Assembly (NCBI GenBank): GCA_044360075.1
Contig: JBIKLA010000014.1
Coordinates: forward strand, 1-64,000
Reading direction: 5' to 3'
Source of the DNA: OMII01 sp947467385
GTDB lineage: Bacteria > Bdellovibrionota_C > UBA2361 > OMII01
DNA: 64,000 nt
Both the position numbers and the translations under genes were made by a program. The notes under the pieces were generated by a model. That model had not been told where the DNA came from, searched no databases, and saw nothing but the letters and a program-made list of their open reading frames with translations. This document shows positions 16,514-24,990 of the stretch, one piece after another. The first letter of the stretch is position 1. Each line of letters begins with the position of its first letter.

Positions 16514-17287
16514 GTGACGAGAGCCCTCCGGACGAGCGCGCACATTCTCCTCTCAAGCCTCGCGTGCGTCGCTCTCCTTTCGGGTTGCCGATCCGCAGCG
16601 CAGTTCGCGCCACAGGTTCAGGACGACGGAAAGTTTCTCGTGCACATCGTAGTTTCGCCTAAGGAAGAGATCGGCCCCCTGTGCGTTTGGTACTCAGGCG
16701 ATGCCTCCTGCGAGAGGGTGCTGGCGCAGGAGAACCCGGGAGTGAACCTTTCGTCGCTCAAGGTCGGAGACCGTATTCTTGTGCCCTTCTCAATCCTTAA
16801 GCGGGTTGAGCGCTACCAGCCGGGAGTCAAGCCCCCACCCCAGGGTGCTCCTAACGCTCCGACTGCTGCTGCGCCGCCGGAAGCAGCTACTGCCGATTCC
16901 GATCCCCTCGAAGGAGAAAATTTTCGCGAATTGCCGCAGGGCACTCCGACAGCATCTGCGGGGAATATGGATCCTTTAGAACAGCTCATGAGGAACCAAG
17001 AGCAGAGCCGGGAGAAGCAGGCTCCGCCAACAGCCGAACCGGCTGCCCCTACCTCGGCCGAAACGCCAGCTCTCGAGACATTTGATCTTCGGGATGAGGA
17101 AGCGGGCGGCGAGGGCGCGCCGCAGAAAAATACGCCGCCAACCGCTGAGAGAGGGAGCTCAGCTCGCAGAGCCCCCCAGCCGGAACCCGCGGAAGCTCCC
17201 CATCCCATTGGACAAATGAAAGTGGATGAGCCGACTACAGATCCGGAGGTCGAAGGCCTTCGGCGCGAGCTTGGGCTAGCCAATTAA
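16514..17287 (+). CDS. Lipoprotein with LysM-like domain and proline/glutamate-rich tail
   Basis: This 257-residue protein starts at GTG 16514. It has a lipoprotein signal peptide (lipobox LLSGC, acylated Cys about 25). A LysM-like domain of about 60 residues follows (HIVVSPKEEIGPLCVWYSG, then LKVGDRILVPF at about 87). A long Pro/Ala/Glu-rich low-complexity tail makes up the C-terminal half. LysM domains bind peptidoglycan, so it may link outer membrane and cell wall. The LysM part resembles the C-terminal domain of the lipoprotein at 50285-51049, with the domain order reversed. It follows the copper-binding gene by 8 bases. Confidence 0.7.
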   Translation: MTRALRTSAHILLSSLACVALLSGCRSAAQFAPQVQDDGKFLVHIVVSPKEEIGPLCVWYSGDASCERVLAQENPGVNLSSLKVGDRILVPFSILKRVERYQPGVKPPPQGAPNAPTAAAPPEAATADSDPLEGENFRELPQGTPTASAGNMDPLEQLMRNQEQSREKQAPPTAEPAAPTSAETPALETFDLRDEEAGGEGAPQKNTPPTAERGSSARRAPQPEPAEAPHPIGQMKVDEPTTDPEVEGLRRELGLAN

Positions 17288-17321
17288 TTCAGCAGCTGCA
17301 TCTGAGCCGGACTGGATGCGA

Positions 17322-17537
17322 TTACGAGCCGTGGCAGGAGCCGGCTTGCTTATGGTTTTGGCTGCACGAAGCGCAGGAGCAGTCATCTCCGCACACTCCA
17401 CCGTCGTGCTGGCATTGAGTACATTTGCAGCCGGAGCCAGCGGCGGCACCGCTCGGAACCTCACACCCTCCGCCAAACATCGAGCATGCTGAGACCGAGA
17501 TGGCGCAAAGGGCACATAGAGCAAGTCGTGCGATCAT
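17322..17537 (-). CDS. Tiny cysteine-rich lipoprotein (metallothionein-like pattern)
   Basis: This 71-residue product has a lipobox (ISVSAC, acylated Cys18). The mature part of about 53 residues contains ten cysteines, including CKCTQC and CGDDCSCASC, plus three histidines. The ATG at 17537 is preceded by AGAGGA at ideal spacing, which makes it a credible gene despite its size. The clustered CxC and CxxC motifs suggest metal binding, as in metallothioneins. Lipidation would place it at the inner or outer membrane rather than in the cytosol. It is convergent with the LysM-like lipoprotein gene and 0.8 kb from the CusF-like gene. I recognise no named family. Confidence 0.7.
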   Translation of the reverse strand: MIARLALCALCAISVSACSMFGGGCEVPSGAAAGSGCKCTQCQHDGGVCGDDCSCASCSQNHKQAGSCHGS

Positions 17538-17738
17538 GACAAATTCCTCTGAAGAGCTTAGGACACCTCTAGGATGCCTACACAGAACACTTCTTAAATT
17601 ATCCCCCTGGGAAGACTAGAGCACAAGCGCTTTTCGGGGGTTGCTTGGGCCGAGAGAAGGCTGCCAAACACCCATTTTTTCTTCCAAAAAGCCTCTGAAC
17701 GCCGTATCTTGAAGCGTCACCACGAGGAAAGGTTTGCC

Positions 17739-18779
17739 ATGAAATCTAATGCCTACGCAGCACTGAGCGCCACAACTCCACTTGAGCCGTTTGTCCTTGA
17801 GCGCAGGGCTGTGGGGCCACACGATGTGCTGATTGAAATTGAATTCTGCGGAGTGTGCCACTCAGATATCCACCAGGCGCGGGGTGAGTGGGGGAATTCT
17901 GTTTTCCCGATGGTGCCGGGCCATGAGGTCGTGGGCCGGATTGTCGAGAAGGGCGCGAAGGTTTCCCAGTTTTCGCTGAACGACGCCGTGGGTGTCGGAT
18001 GTTTCGTCGACTCATGCCGCTCCTGCTCAAGCTGCTCCAAGGGACTCGAGCAGTACTGCACCGGACACGTGTCGTTCACGTACAACGGCACGGAACAGGA
18101 CAAGGTGACACCTACGCACGGCGGATACTCGTCCCACATCGTGGTGGATGAGCGCTATGTGCTCCGCGTGTCGCCCGACCTCGATCGCAAGGCGGTTGCC
18201 CCTCTCCTGTGCGCAGGTATTACCACCTACTCGCCGCTGAAACACTGGAGAATAGGTAAGGGACACAAGGTGGCAATACTGGGCCTCGGCGGCCTTGGGC
18301 ACATGGGGGTCAAGTTTGCGTCGGCATTCGGGGCGGAGGTAACGGTGCTGAGCACATCCCCGGCAAAAAAGGCAGACGCCAAGCGCCTGGGGGCCCATCA
18401 CTTTCTCCTCCTTTCGGATGCGGATGGAGTTCAGGCAGCGTCGGAAAGCTTCGACTTCCTCCTCGACACAGTGTCCGGCCAGCATGATCTTAACCAGGCC
18501 CTGAGCCTGCTGAAGCTCGATGGTACCATGGTGCTTGTGGGAGTGCCGGCAGAGGCCCCACCAGTGCACGCCTTCTCGCTTATTCCGAGGCGCCGGACGC
18601 TGGCAGGCTCGATGATCGGAGGGATCAAGGAGACGCAGGAGATGCTCGATTTTTGTGCCGAGAAGGGCATCGTGGCAGACGTAGAGATGATCCGCCTCTC
18701 CCAAATCAATGAGGCGTACGAGCGCATGATTAAGGGAGACGTCCGCTATAGGTTCGTCATTGACCTTAAGGGGCGATGA
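17739..18779 (+). CDS. Zinc-dependent NADP alcohol/aldehyde dehydrogenase (YahK/Ahr-like, CAD family)
   Basis: This 346-residue medium-chain dehydrogenase resembles E. coli YahK and Ahr. The ATG at 17739 follows an AGGAAAGG site. It shows the catalytic zinc motif CGVCHSD and GHEVVG, the structural zinc cysteines CRSCSSC with a further Cys in LEQYC, the nucleotide-binding GLGGLGHMG, and the conserved end MIGGIKETQEMLDFCAEKGIVADVEMI. It would reduce aldehydes to alcohols with NADPH in the cytoplasm. No pathway neighbours are visible; it stands between the small lipoprotein gene and a gene of unknown function. Confidence 0.9.
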   Translation: MKSNAYAALSATTPLEPFVLERRAVGPHDVLIEIEFCGVCHSDIHQARGEWGNSVFPMVPGHEVVGRIVEKGAKVSQFSLNDAVGVGCFVDSCRSCSSCSKGLEQYCTGHVSFTYNGTEQDKVTPTHGGYSSHIVVDERYVLRVSPDLDRKAVAPLLCAGITTYSPLKHWRIGKGHKVAILGLGGLGHMGVKFASAFGAEVTVLSTSPAKKADAKRLGAHHFLLLSDADGVQAASESFDFLLDTVSGQHDLNQALSLLKLDGTMVLVGVPAEAPPVHAFSLIPRRRTLAGSMIGGIKETQEMLDFCAEKGIVADVEMIRLSQINEAYERMIKGDVRYRFVIDLKGR

Positions 18780-18933
18780 GGTTTCGCTCTATTTGCAGCC
18801 AAGTTTTGTCTCCAAAAGGGCGCGAAACAAGCAGTTTCGTTCCTTAAGCGACAGCTGTCTCCGTTACTAAGAATCCAGAATCGCGGATAATCAGGAGCGC
18901 ATTGTGCGCTAACCTATTTGATGTCGAAACACT

Positions 18934-20871
18934 ATGCACGATCGTTTTAATTTGCAGGTTCCCGGTAGGGATTTCATAAAGGACCCGATTCTTGCAACCC
19001 ACGGGGTCCTCGCTGACGTGAGCCACTTCCTTCCCGCGCAGGCGCAGCCGATAGAGATTCTTCGGGTCGCGTTCACGGGGCGAGGTCCAACGGACAGCAA
19101 GCTTGCGCTGACCATACGTGACCGCGACGACCAGAAGCGCGTCATTGAGTGCCCAATACGCGCAGAGGTCTATGAGGTTGTTCGTCGGTTTTTTGAGAAA
19201 AAGACTACGGCGGCGGCAGCAATGACCGATCTGGGCAGCGAGCGGATGCCGGCGGTGCCCGCGCACCGGGCGATTCTAGCGTGCGCGGAAAGGGCGGTAG
19301 CTGCCATCCAAGGGCGCCCTGAAGCCCAGCGTTCTCGTGAGCCCCTGGCGCATGCGATCGGGGATGCTATGGGACTAGCGGTCCTTGCCAATGACGAGAC
19401 AAAGGCACGAGAGCTCGGCCGCGATCTGAAGAAGGTGCTTCACCTCGCGCCGCAGACAATTGTCAGACCTGCGGTGACGCGCACGCTGCTCAACAGCCTT
19501 GCTCCTGTCATCCGGGCGGCAGTTGCGACCGATCGGATAGCGGTGCTCAATGAAGTGTTACAAGAGGTCGTGCCGGCGACCGCAGAGTTCGACGGCACCA
19601 TCAACGAAAGCGCCGACATGAGCCGGTTCACCGCGGCGCTTAGGGAGTTTGTTGACCACGGAAAGCCCGATGATATTTCGGCTATTGTGACCCTTTTCAA
19701 TGAGCCGAACCTGAAGCTCTTCATCCTTAACATGGCGGTCGATTCCACTATCGAGTCGGGATCGGTCCAGGGCATTAACACGTGCGGCAAGGTTGTGCGC
19801 TCCATGCTTAAGGAGTGCGAGCCTGCGTCGGCTTATCACGGGGAACAGGGATGGAGAGTTCGGGCATTCTCGGCCGCGCTTGCGGGAAACTCTGACAAAG
19901 CGGAAGGCCTCGTTGACGACGTGTTCCGCTGGTCTCGCGGAGATCGCGTGCTGGGCTGGGTTATGGGAGTTGCCACCGGGCTTAAGGTCAGGTCCAAGCA
20001 CGACATGCCAATCAAGGACTTCCTGCCCCACTTGAAGTCTGTGCTTTATATCGGCAATGAGGATTACTTCGATGTGGTTGCGCCCGCATTCGTTCGCGGG
20101 CTGCTTACCGCGAACCAAGGTGCCCGCGCAGAGGTCTCCGAGGGCATGCTCCAGGCGCTTGCCGACCAGTATTCGGAACTTGATGACGGCAGGGAGTTTA
20201 CCGCGGGGCGCTTTGCGCATCAGCTGGTTGCCGCACGCCGCTCCGGCGACGCCGGTCGGATCGAGAACTGCCTTAAGGACTTCCGGCAGGCTGCTCAGAT
20301 CTTGGGCGACAACGGAGACGCCCTCATGTTGGCAATGTGCCAAGAGATCTCTACGGACGTCACGATCCGCGACGCGGAATTGCGCGAGCGGGTTGCGGAT
20401 CTCATCGTTGACGAGATCACCGAGCCGGACAACGCGGAGCGGTACGGGTTGACGCGATTGCGTGTCGGAGACCTGCTCTATGGGGCTGGGCATCAGGCCG
20501 CGGCCCTGCGAGTTCCTCTGGCATCCGACCTTGGTGAAACGGGACGCCTCATATGGAGGCTTCGTGCCGCTGCTGAAGAGGTCGAGGGGGGACACAGTCC
20601 GCCTGATGAGCTCGTCTCCAAGCTGATGGCTGCGATCGATTCCGTTGCCGAACGGCAACTCGACGGCGAGCACCTCGTGAGTCCGATGAGGGGAGCCGCG
20701 TGGGCGCAGCTTATTGAGGAAGCCGCAGCCGTGAATTGTCCGACTCTTGCCCAGCAGGCTTTCAGCCACGCTTTGGCCGTTTCCCGGGGCTGGGCAGCGC
20801 GCGAAGTGAGCCAGCTGACCGACGCCCTGCTGTCAGGGATCGTGCGCCGCATGTATTCCCGCCACGAATAG
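18934..20871 (+). CDS. Large helical protein, unknown function
   Basis: This 645-residue protein has no signal peptide or membrane segment that I can see. The first 90 residues look like a small beta-containing domain (IEILRVAFTGRGPTDSKLALTIRDRDDQKRVIECPI). The rest is rich in Ala, Leu and charged residues in an alpha-helical repeat-like pattern suggestive of HEAT/TPR-type scaffolds. I do not recognise a family. The long antisense reading frame (19558-20769) is rejected because its composition is not protein-like. tRNA-Pro lies 90 bases downstream on the opposite strand. Confidence 0.65.
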   Translation: MHDRFNLQVPGRDFIKDPILATHGVLADVSHFLPAQAQPIEILRVAFTGRGPTDSKLALTIRDRDDQKRVIECPIRAEVYEVVRRFFEKKTTAAAAMTDLGSERMPAVPAHRAILACAERAVAAIQGRPEAQRSREPLAHAIGDAMGLAVLANDETKARELGRDLKKVLHLAPQTIVRPAVTRTLLNSLAPVIRAAVATDRIAVLNEVLQEVVPATAEFDGTINESADMSRFTAALREFVDHGKPDDISAIVTLFNEPNLKLFILNMAVDSTIESGSVQGINTCGKVVRSMLKECEPASAYHGEQGWRVRAFSAALAGNSDKAEGLVDDVFRWSRGDRVLGWVMGVATGLKVRSKHDMPIKDFLPHLKSVLYIGNEDYFDVVAPAFVRGLLTANQGARAEVSEGMLQALADQYSELDDGREFTAGRFAHQLVAARRSGDAGRIENCLKDFRQAAQILGDNGDALMLAMCQEISTDVTIRDAELRERVADLIVDEITEPDNAERYGLTRLRVGDLLYGAGHQAAALRVPLASDLGETGRLIWRLRAAAEEVEGGHSPPDELVSKLMAAIDSVAERQLDGEHLVSPMRGAAWAQLIEEAAAVNCPTLAQQAFSHALAVSRGWAAREVSQLTDALLSGIVRRMYSRHE

Positions 20872-20960
20872 GCATCTGGCGAGCGCAAGCCTCGTGCATT
20901 CGAGGCGGGATCGCAAATGGGAGTAACTGCTGCGGAAGCTTGGGGGGCCAAAAAAACAAA

Positions 20961-21037
20961 TGGTCGGGCTGAGAGGATTTGAACCTCCGACCTCTCCCAC
21001 CCCAAGGGAGTGCGCTACCGGTCTGCGCCACAGCCCG
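20961..21037 (-). tRNA. tRNA-Pro (anticodon GGG)
   Basis: The minus-strand sequence folds as a cloverleaf. The acceptor stem is CGGGCTG/CAGCCCG with discriminator A and an encoded CCA (20963-20961). The D-arm is TGGCGCAG..GTAGCGCA, the anticodon stem CTCCC/GGGAG closes the loop TTGGGGT (anticodon GGG), and the T-arm is GGAGG TTCAAAT CCTCT. It closely resembles E. coli tRNA-Pro and is 77 nt with CCA. Confidence 0.96.
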
Positions 21038-21153
21038 ACACAACGGTAACTTATAGGAACCGGGGCAAAGTATCAAATCTCATGGCAAGTTGTTGATGGT
21101 GTGGCGCTTTGACACGGGGCCCCCTTTCAATTAACCTTTGCGGCGCTTCGTGC

Positions 21154-21226
21154 GGGCCTATAGCTCAGTTGGTAGAGCGCTACACTGGCAGTGTAGAGGT
21201 CAGCGGTTCGACCCCGCTTAGGTCCA
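21154..21226 (+). tRNA. tRNA-Ala (anticodon GGC)
   Basis: The acceptor stem GGGCCTA/TAGGTCC contains the G3:U70 pair that identifies alanine tRNAs. The D-arm is AGCTCAGTTGGTAGAGC, the anticodon stem CTACA/TGTAG closes the loop CTGGCAG (anticodon GGC), and the T-arm GCGGTTCGACCCCGC is standard. CCA is not encoded, unlike in the neighbouring tRNA-Pro. Six bases after its 3' end a hairpin-rich tandem repeat begins. Confidence 0.97.
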
Positions 21227-21232
21227 TTCGTT

Positions 21233-21564
21233 TTTCCCACTCGGCGTTCTTGCCCAAGGGCTTTGCCCCTCTCGCCCTGATCGGGCGTTCACTCCATTTC
21301 CCACTCGGCGTTCTTGCCCAGGGGCTTTGCCCCTCTCGCCCTGATCGGGCGTTCACCCCATTTCCCACTCGATTTCCCACTCGGCGTTCTTGCCCAGGGG
21401 CTTTGCCCCTCTCGCCCTGATCGGGCGTTCACTCCATTTCCCACTCGGCGTTCTTGCCCAGGGGCTTTGCCCCTCTCGCCCTGATCGGGCGTTCACTCCA
21501 TTTCCCACTCGGCGTTCTTGCCCAGGGGCTTTGCCCCTCTCGCCCTGATCGGGCGTTCACCCCA
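21233..21564. repeat. Five-copy 64-bp tandem repeat with two hairpins per unit
   Basis: Units start at 21233, 21297, 21373, 21437 and 21501. Each is 64 bp and they are nearly identical; a 12-bp partial unit lies at 21361-21372. Each unit contains AGGGGC-TTT-GCCCCT (copy 1 has AAGGGC) and CGCCC-TGATC-GGGCG, two stable hairpins that also form on the other strand. Copies alternate between ACTCCA and ACCCCA at their ends. The array fills the space between tRNA-Ala and the glycosyltransferase gene. It encodes no sustained protein because 64 is not a multiple of three. It is not CRISPR: there are no unique spacers. Confidence 0.95.
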
Positions 21565-21615
21565 TTTGTTCGAATTCGTTGCAATCGCGTCCACCATATC
21601 CAGAAGCGAAGCTGC

Positions 21616-22452
21616 TTAGGTCTTTTCACTCCTAACTCCGTCTGCCGGCAGTATTGTATTATGTGAGGGGGTATCTGGCTTCTTGCTTTGAACTTCCCAG
21701 AGCTTTGCGTACTTAAGGAGCACCGAGTGCGCCTCGATAGCCGCCACAATTAATCCGGCGCGGCCCTCCCTGAATCCCCGCTTCGCCACGTAAAATTTCA
21801 AGAAGCGGGCGAGCGAGCGGCCAATGATGGTGCCCGCCGACGCGCTTGCCCCCCGCTTGATTAGGGAGGACGTGGCGTTCGAGGTGAGGGTGTTCATGCG
21901 GCGCACGTAGTCAGTGAGGTCCGTGAACGAGTAGTGATGCAGCTCACCCTTGCAGCGCCGCGTTTCGCCGGTAACGCTGGCTTTTTCGTGCGGATCCTCG
22001 CCACCCCAAGTTGTAACGGAGCGTCGGCACAGGCGAAGTCGGTACTCTGGGTACCAGCCCCCCTTTCGCCACCAGCGATCGAGGAAAAACACCACCCGGT
22101 TGACGAGGAAGCCGTTGGACGAGAATCGCCCCGCCTTGTCGTCCCTCAGAATCTGAAGGATCTCATCTTGGAGTTCTTCCGAAACCTCCTCATCCGCGTC
22201 GATGTTGAGCACCCAGTCAGAGTTGCACTGCGAGAGGGCGAAGCGCTTCTGAAGCACATACCCCTGCCAGTCCCGATGCGATATCTTGGAGGTGAACTCC
22301 GCGCATATCTCAAGGGTGCGGTCCGTCGACCCCGAATCAACCACGACGATCTCATCGCAGAATCGAACGCTCTCCAGGCAGCGCCTGATCTGCCGCTCTT
22401 CGTTACAGCACACGATAAAGGCCGAGATTGTAGAACGGGGGGCGTCAGGCAT
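21616..22452 (-). CDS. Family 2 glycosyltransferase (WaaE/KdtX-like LPS core type)
   Basis: This 278-residue GT-A enzyme opens with SAFIVCCNEERQIRRCLESVRFCDEIVVVDSGSTDRTLEIC and carries the nucleotide-sugar metal motif as NIDADEEV (about 95). KGGWYPEYRLRLCRR and ARFLKFYVAKRGFREGRAGLIVA are typical of WaaE-like beta-glucosyltransferases, which add glucose to the LPS inner core. The acceptor here is inferred only. It ends about 50 bases from the hairpin repeat array and is divergent from the carbamoyltransferase gene. Confidence 0.85.
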   Translation of the reverse strand: MPDAPRSTISAFIVCCNEERQIRRCLESVRFCDEIVVVDSGSTDRTLEICAEFTSKISHRDWQGYVLQKRFALSQCNSDWVLNIDADEEVSEELQDEILQILRDDKAGRFSSNGFLVNRVVFFLDRWWRKGGWYPEYRLRLCRRSVTTWGGEDPHEKASVTGETRRCKGELHHYSFTDLTDYVRRMNTLTSNATSSLIKRGASASAGTIIGRSLARFLKFYVAKRGFREGRAGLIVAAIEAHSVLLKYAKLWEVQSKKPDTPSHNTILPADGVRSEKT

Positions 22453-22640
22453 GGCGCTATTGATTCAGGATCATGGACAAAAAGGCAAGGTGCATCAAGG
22501 AATTAGCAAAACCTCAGGCGCCGCCGGCACGGCGGAACTGGGTTTTGCCAGGTAGTGAACCTAAGTAGTTCAATCCTATCGACACGTTGCAAGTTCTCGG
22601 TGTATTTAAAAGCTTTACTTCCGGAGTCGGTGATCGGCCT

Positions 22641-24458
22641 ATGAATATCCTCGGAATCTCTGCATTTTATCACGACAGCGCCGCGTGCCTCGTCGTAGAC
22701 GGCAACATCGTCGCAGCAGCCCAGGAAGAGCGCTTTACCCGCAAGAAGCACGACCCAGACTTCCCGAAGAATGCCGCAGCGTACTGCCTAAAGTCCCAGG
22801 GCCTCACCATCAAGGACGTCGACTTTGTCGCGTTTTACGACAAGCCGCTTCTGAAGTTCGAGCGGCTGCTTGAGACGTACCTCGCGACGGCTCCGCAGGG
22901 ATTCACTTCTTACGCGCGTGCTATGCCCCTGTGGCTTAAGCACAAGCTGTGGATACCGGATACCATCAAGAGCGAGCTCGGCTACGAGGGGGAGGTGCTC
23001 TTCACGGAACATCACCAAAGCCATGCCGGCTCAGCTTTTTATCCCTCCCCGTTTCAGGAGGCCGCGATCCTTACTATCGACGGTGTTGGCGAGTGGACCA
23101 CAAACAGCCTGGGCGTCGGGAAGGGCAATAAGTTCTCCATCATCCGCGAGATTAAGTTCCCGCACTCTATGGGGCTTCTGTACTCCGCCTTCACCTACTT
23201 TACCGGCTTTAAGGTTAATTCTGGCGAGTATAAGGTGATGGGACTCGCGCCGTATGGTGAGCCGAAGTATGCGCAGAAGATCTATGACAATCTGCTGGAT
23301 CTTAAGGAGGATGGCTCCTATCACCTCAATCTGAAGTACTTTAACTACATGTCGGGCCTCTCAATGACCAATGAGGGCTTCGACGTGCTCTTTGATGGGC
23401 CACGCCGCAAGCCAGAGAGCCCCCTGACGCAGCGCGAGATGGATCTCGCAGCCTCTATCCAGGTCGTCGTTGAGGAATGCATGCTCCGCCAAGCGCGCTT
23501 CCTTCACAAGGAGACCGGCCTCGATAACCTCTGCATGGCAGGCGGAGTCGCGCTCAACTGCGTCGGCAACGGAAAGCTTCTCCGGGAAGGCCCGTTCAAG
23601 AACATCTGGATTCAGCCTGCCGCTGGAGATGCTGGAGGCGCCCTCGGCGCGGCCCTTTGCACCTGGTATGGCTATCTCGACAAGCCGCGCCTCACGACTG
23701 AGACGACGGATTCGCAGAAGCAGTCGCTCTTGGGCCCCGAGTTCTCAGACGAGGAGACCCTCGAGCAGGTTGCCCAGTTTGGGGCGGTGTACAAGCGGGT
23801 GTCTGGCGAGGATCTCTTCAAGACGACAGCGGAGCTGCTGTCGAAGGAGAAGGTTGTCGGATGGTTCCAGGGCCGCATGGAATTTGGCCCGAGAGCGCTC
23901 GGGGCCCGCAGCATTATCGGGGATCCGCGTTCAATCTCGATGCAGGCTACCATGAACCTCAAGATTAAGTTCCGTGAGTCCTTCCGGCCGTTTGCTCCCG
24001 CGGTTATGCGCGAGCATGTCTCGGAATACTTTGAGATGGACTGCGACTCTCCCTACATGCTTCTCGTGGCGCCGGTCGCTCAAGGTCGCCGCCGAAAGAT
24101 GTCGGAAGAAGAGAGGACTCTTTTTGGAATCGCAAAGCTCAACGTGCCCAAGTCGGACCTCCCGGCCGTTACGCACGTTGACTATTCCGCGCGCATCCAA
24201 ACCGTTTCAAGCTCCCAGCACCCGACTTTCTATAAGCTGTTGGCGGCCTTCAATGAGAAAACGGGGTGTCCGGTGCTGGTGAACACTAGCTTTAACGTTC
24301 GGGGTGAACCTATAGTATGCACCCCTGCCGATGCCTATGCCTGCTTCATGAGAACAAACATGGACGCATTGATCGTTGGCAACATTGTCATGTTGAAAGA
24401 GGAGCAGCCGAAGTGGCAGGAGCGCGAAGATTGGCTAACGAAGTTCGAATTGGATTAG
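22641..24458 (+). CDS. Carbamoyltransferase (NodU/CmcH/TobZ family)
   Basis: This 605-residue enzyme has the two family domains. The N-terminal Kae1/YrdC-like ATP domain has NILGISAFYHDSAACLV, the metal-binding HHQSHAGSAFYPSP at about 120, and VMGLAPYGEPKY. The C-terminal carbamoyl-transfer domain has GWFQGRMEFGPRALGARSIIGDPR and FNVRGEPIVCTP. It transfers a carbamoyl group from carbamoyl phosphate, via carbamoyl-AMP, to a hydroxyl of a sugar or natural product. Next to an LPS-type glycosyltransferase, and followed by an SxtJ-like gene, it probably decorates a surface glycan. I chose the ATG at 22641 because the family N-terminus MNILGISA starts there. Confidence 0.92.
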   Translation: MNILGISAFYHDSAACLVVDGNIVAAAQEERFTRKKHDPDFPKNAAAYCLKSQGLTIKDVDFVAFYDKPLLKFERLLETYLATAPQGFTSYARAMPLWLKHKLWIPDTIKSELGYEGEVLFTEHHQSHAGSAFYPSPFQEAAILTIDGVGEWTTNSLGVGKGNKFSIIREIKFPHSMGLLYSAFTYFTGFKVNSGEYKVMGLAPYGEPKYAQKIYDNLLDLKEDGSYHLNLKYFNYMSGLSMTNEGFDVLFDGPRRKPESPLTQREMDLAASIQVVVEECMLRQARFLHKETGLDNLCMAGGVALNCVGNGKLLREGPFKNIWIQPAAGDAGGALGAALCTWYGYLDKPRLTTETTDSQKQSLLGPEFSDEETLEQVAQFGAVYKRVSGEDLFKTTAELLSKEKVVGWFQGRMEFGPRALGARSIIGDPRSISMQATMNLKIKFRESFRPFAPAVMREHVSEYFEMDCDSPYMLLVAPVAQGRRRKMSEEERTLFGIAKLNVPKSDLPAVTHVDYSARIQTVSSSQHPTFYKLLAAFNEKTGCPVLVNTSFNVRGEPIVCTPADAYACFMRTNMDALIVGNIVMLKEEQPKWQEREDWLTKFELD

Positions 24459-24928
24459 AGAACGCTGCTCAGGAGGCGCCGAAGCTGGTGGCTAGCAAGG
24501 AGAGTTCGCCGTTGGATGAGGTGTGGATGGGCAAGCCCATCCGCCAGCACGTCCGTGAATTTGGCTCAATCTTTGCGACCCTCTTCCTTAGCGTGTGCGC
24601 GGTAAAGCTGTATCGCGGCCAGGACGCTTCGGTGTGCGGAATGTGGGGGGTGGCCGGCGTTGTGACAGCGATGCTGGGCTATTTTGCCCCGCGGGTGCTC
24701 CTTCCGCTCTGGCGCGGCTGGATGAAGCTGGCGCACTACCTCTCGATCGTGATGACGTTTGTTATCCTCCTCGTTGCGTGGACGATCGGGTTCGTTCCGA
24801 TGGCCTACCTCCTCAAGATTCTGCGCATCAAGTCTATTGATTTGTCATTCCGCAACGGGCGTGCCACGTATTGGGAGTCGAGGGACGCCAAGCACGACGA
24901 CTTCAAGCGCCTTGAGCTGCAGTATTAG
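24431..24928 (+). CDS. SxtJ-like small membrane protein
   Basis: This roughly 165-residue protein has two to three hydrophobic segments (FGSIFATLFLSVCAVKLY, VAGVVTAMLGYFAP, and IVMTFVILLVAWTIGFVPMAYLLKILRI). The last is followed by the amphipathic end RNGRATYWESR typical of the SxtJ family, whose genes usually sit directly after a NodU-type carbamoyltransferase gene. Its function is unknown. The start is uncertain: I favour a TTG at 24431 with AGGAG 8 bases upstream, which overlaps the carbamoyltransferase end by 28 bases. An ATG at 24527 is the alternative. The family's usual third small gene is not present in the 62-bp gap downstream. Confidence 0.75.
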   Translation: MANEVRIGLENAAQEAPKLVASKESSPLDEVWMGKPIRQHVREFGSIFATLFLSVCAVKLYRGQDASVCGMWGVAGVVTAMLGYFAPRVLLPLWRGWMKLAHYLSIVMTFVILLVAWTIGFVPMAYLLKILRIKSIDLSFRNGRATYWESRDAKHDDFKRLELQY

Positions 24929-24990
24929 CAGCCGCCCGCCATTTCTTTAAGGGTTAGTCACCGCCGCAAAGATGCTCTAGACTTCGGAAT

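Noticed and set aside
19558..20769. 403-residue minus-strand frame inside the 645-residue unknown gene
   Set aside because: The + frame is longer and has a more protein-like composition and a normal start; the minus frame looks like a high-GC shadow.
21233..21564. CRISPR array
   Set aside because: Units are complete tandem copies without unique spacers, 64 bp long, each with internal hairpins; no cas genes are near.
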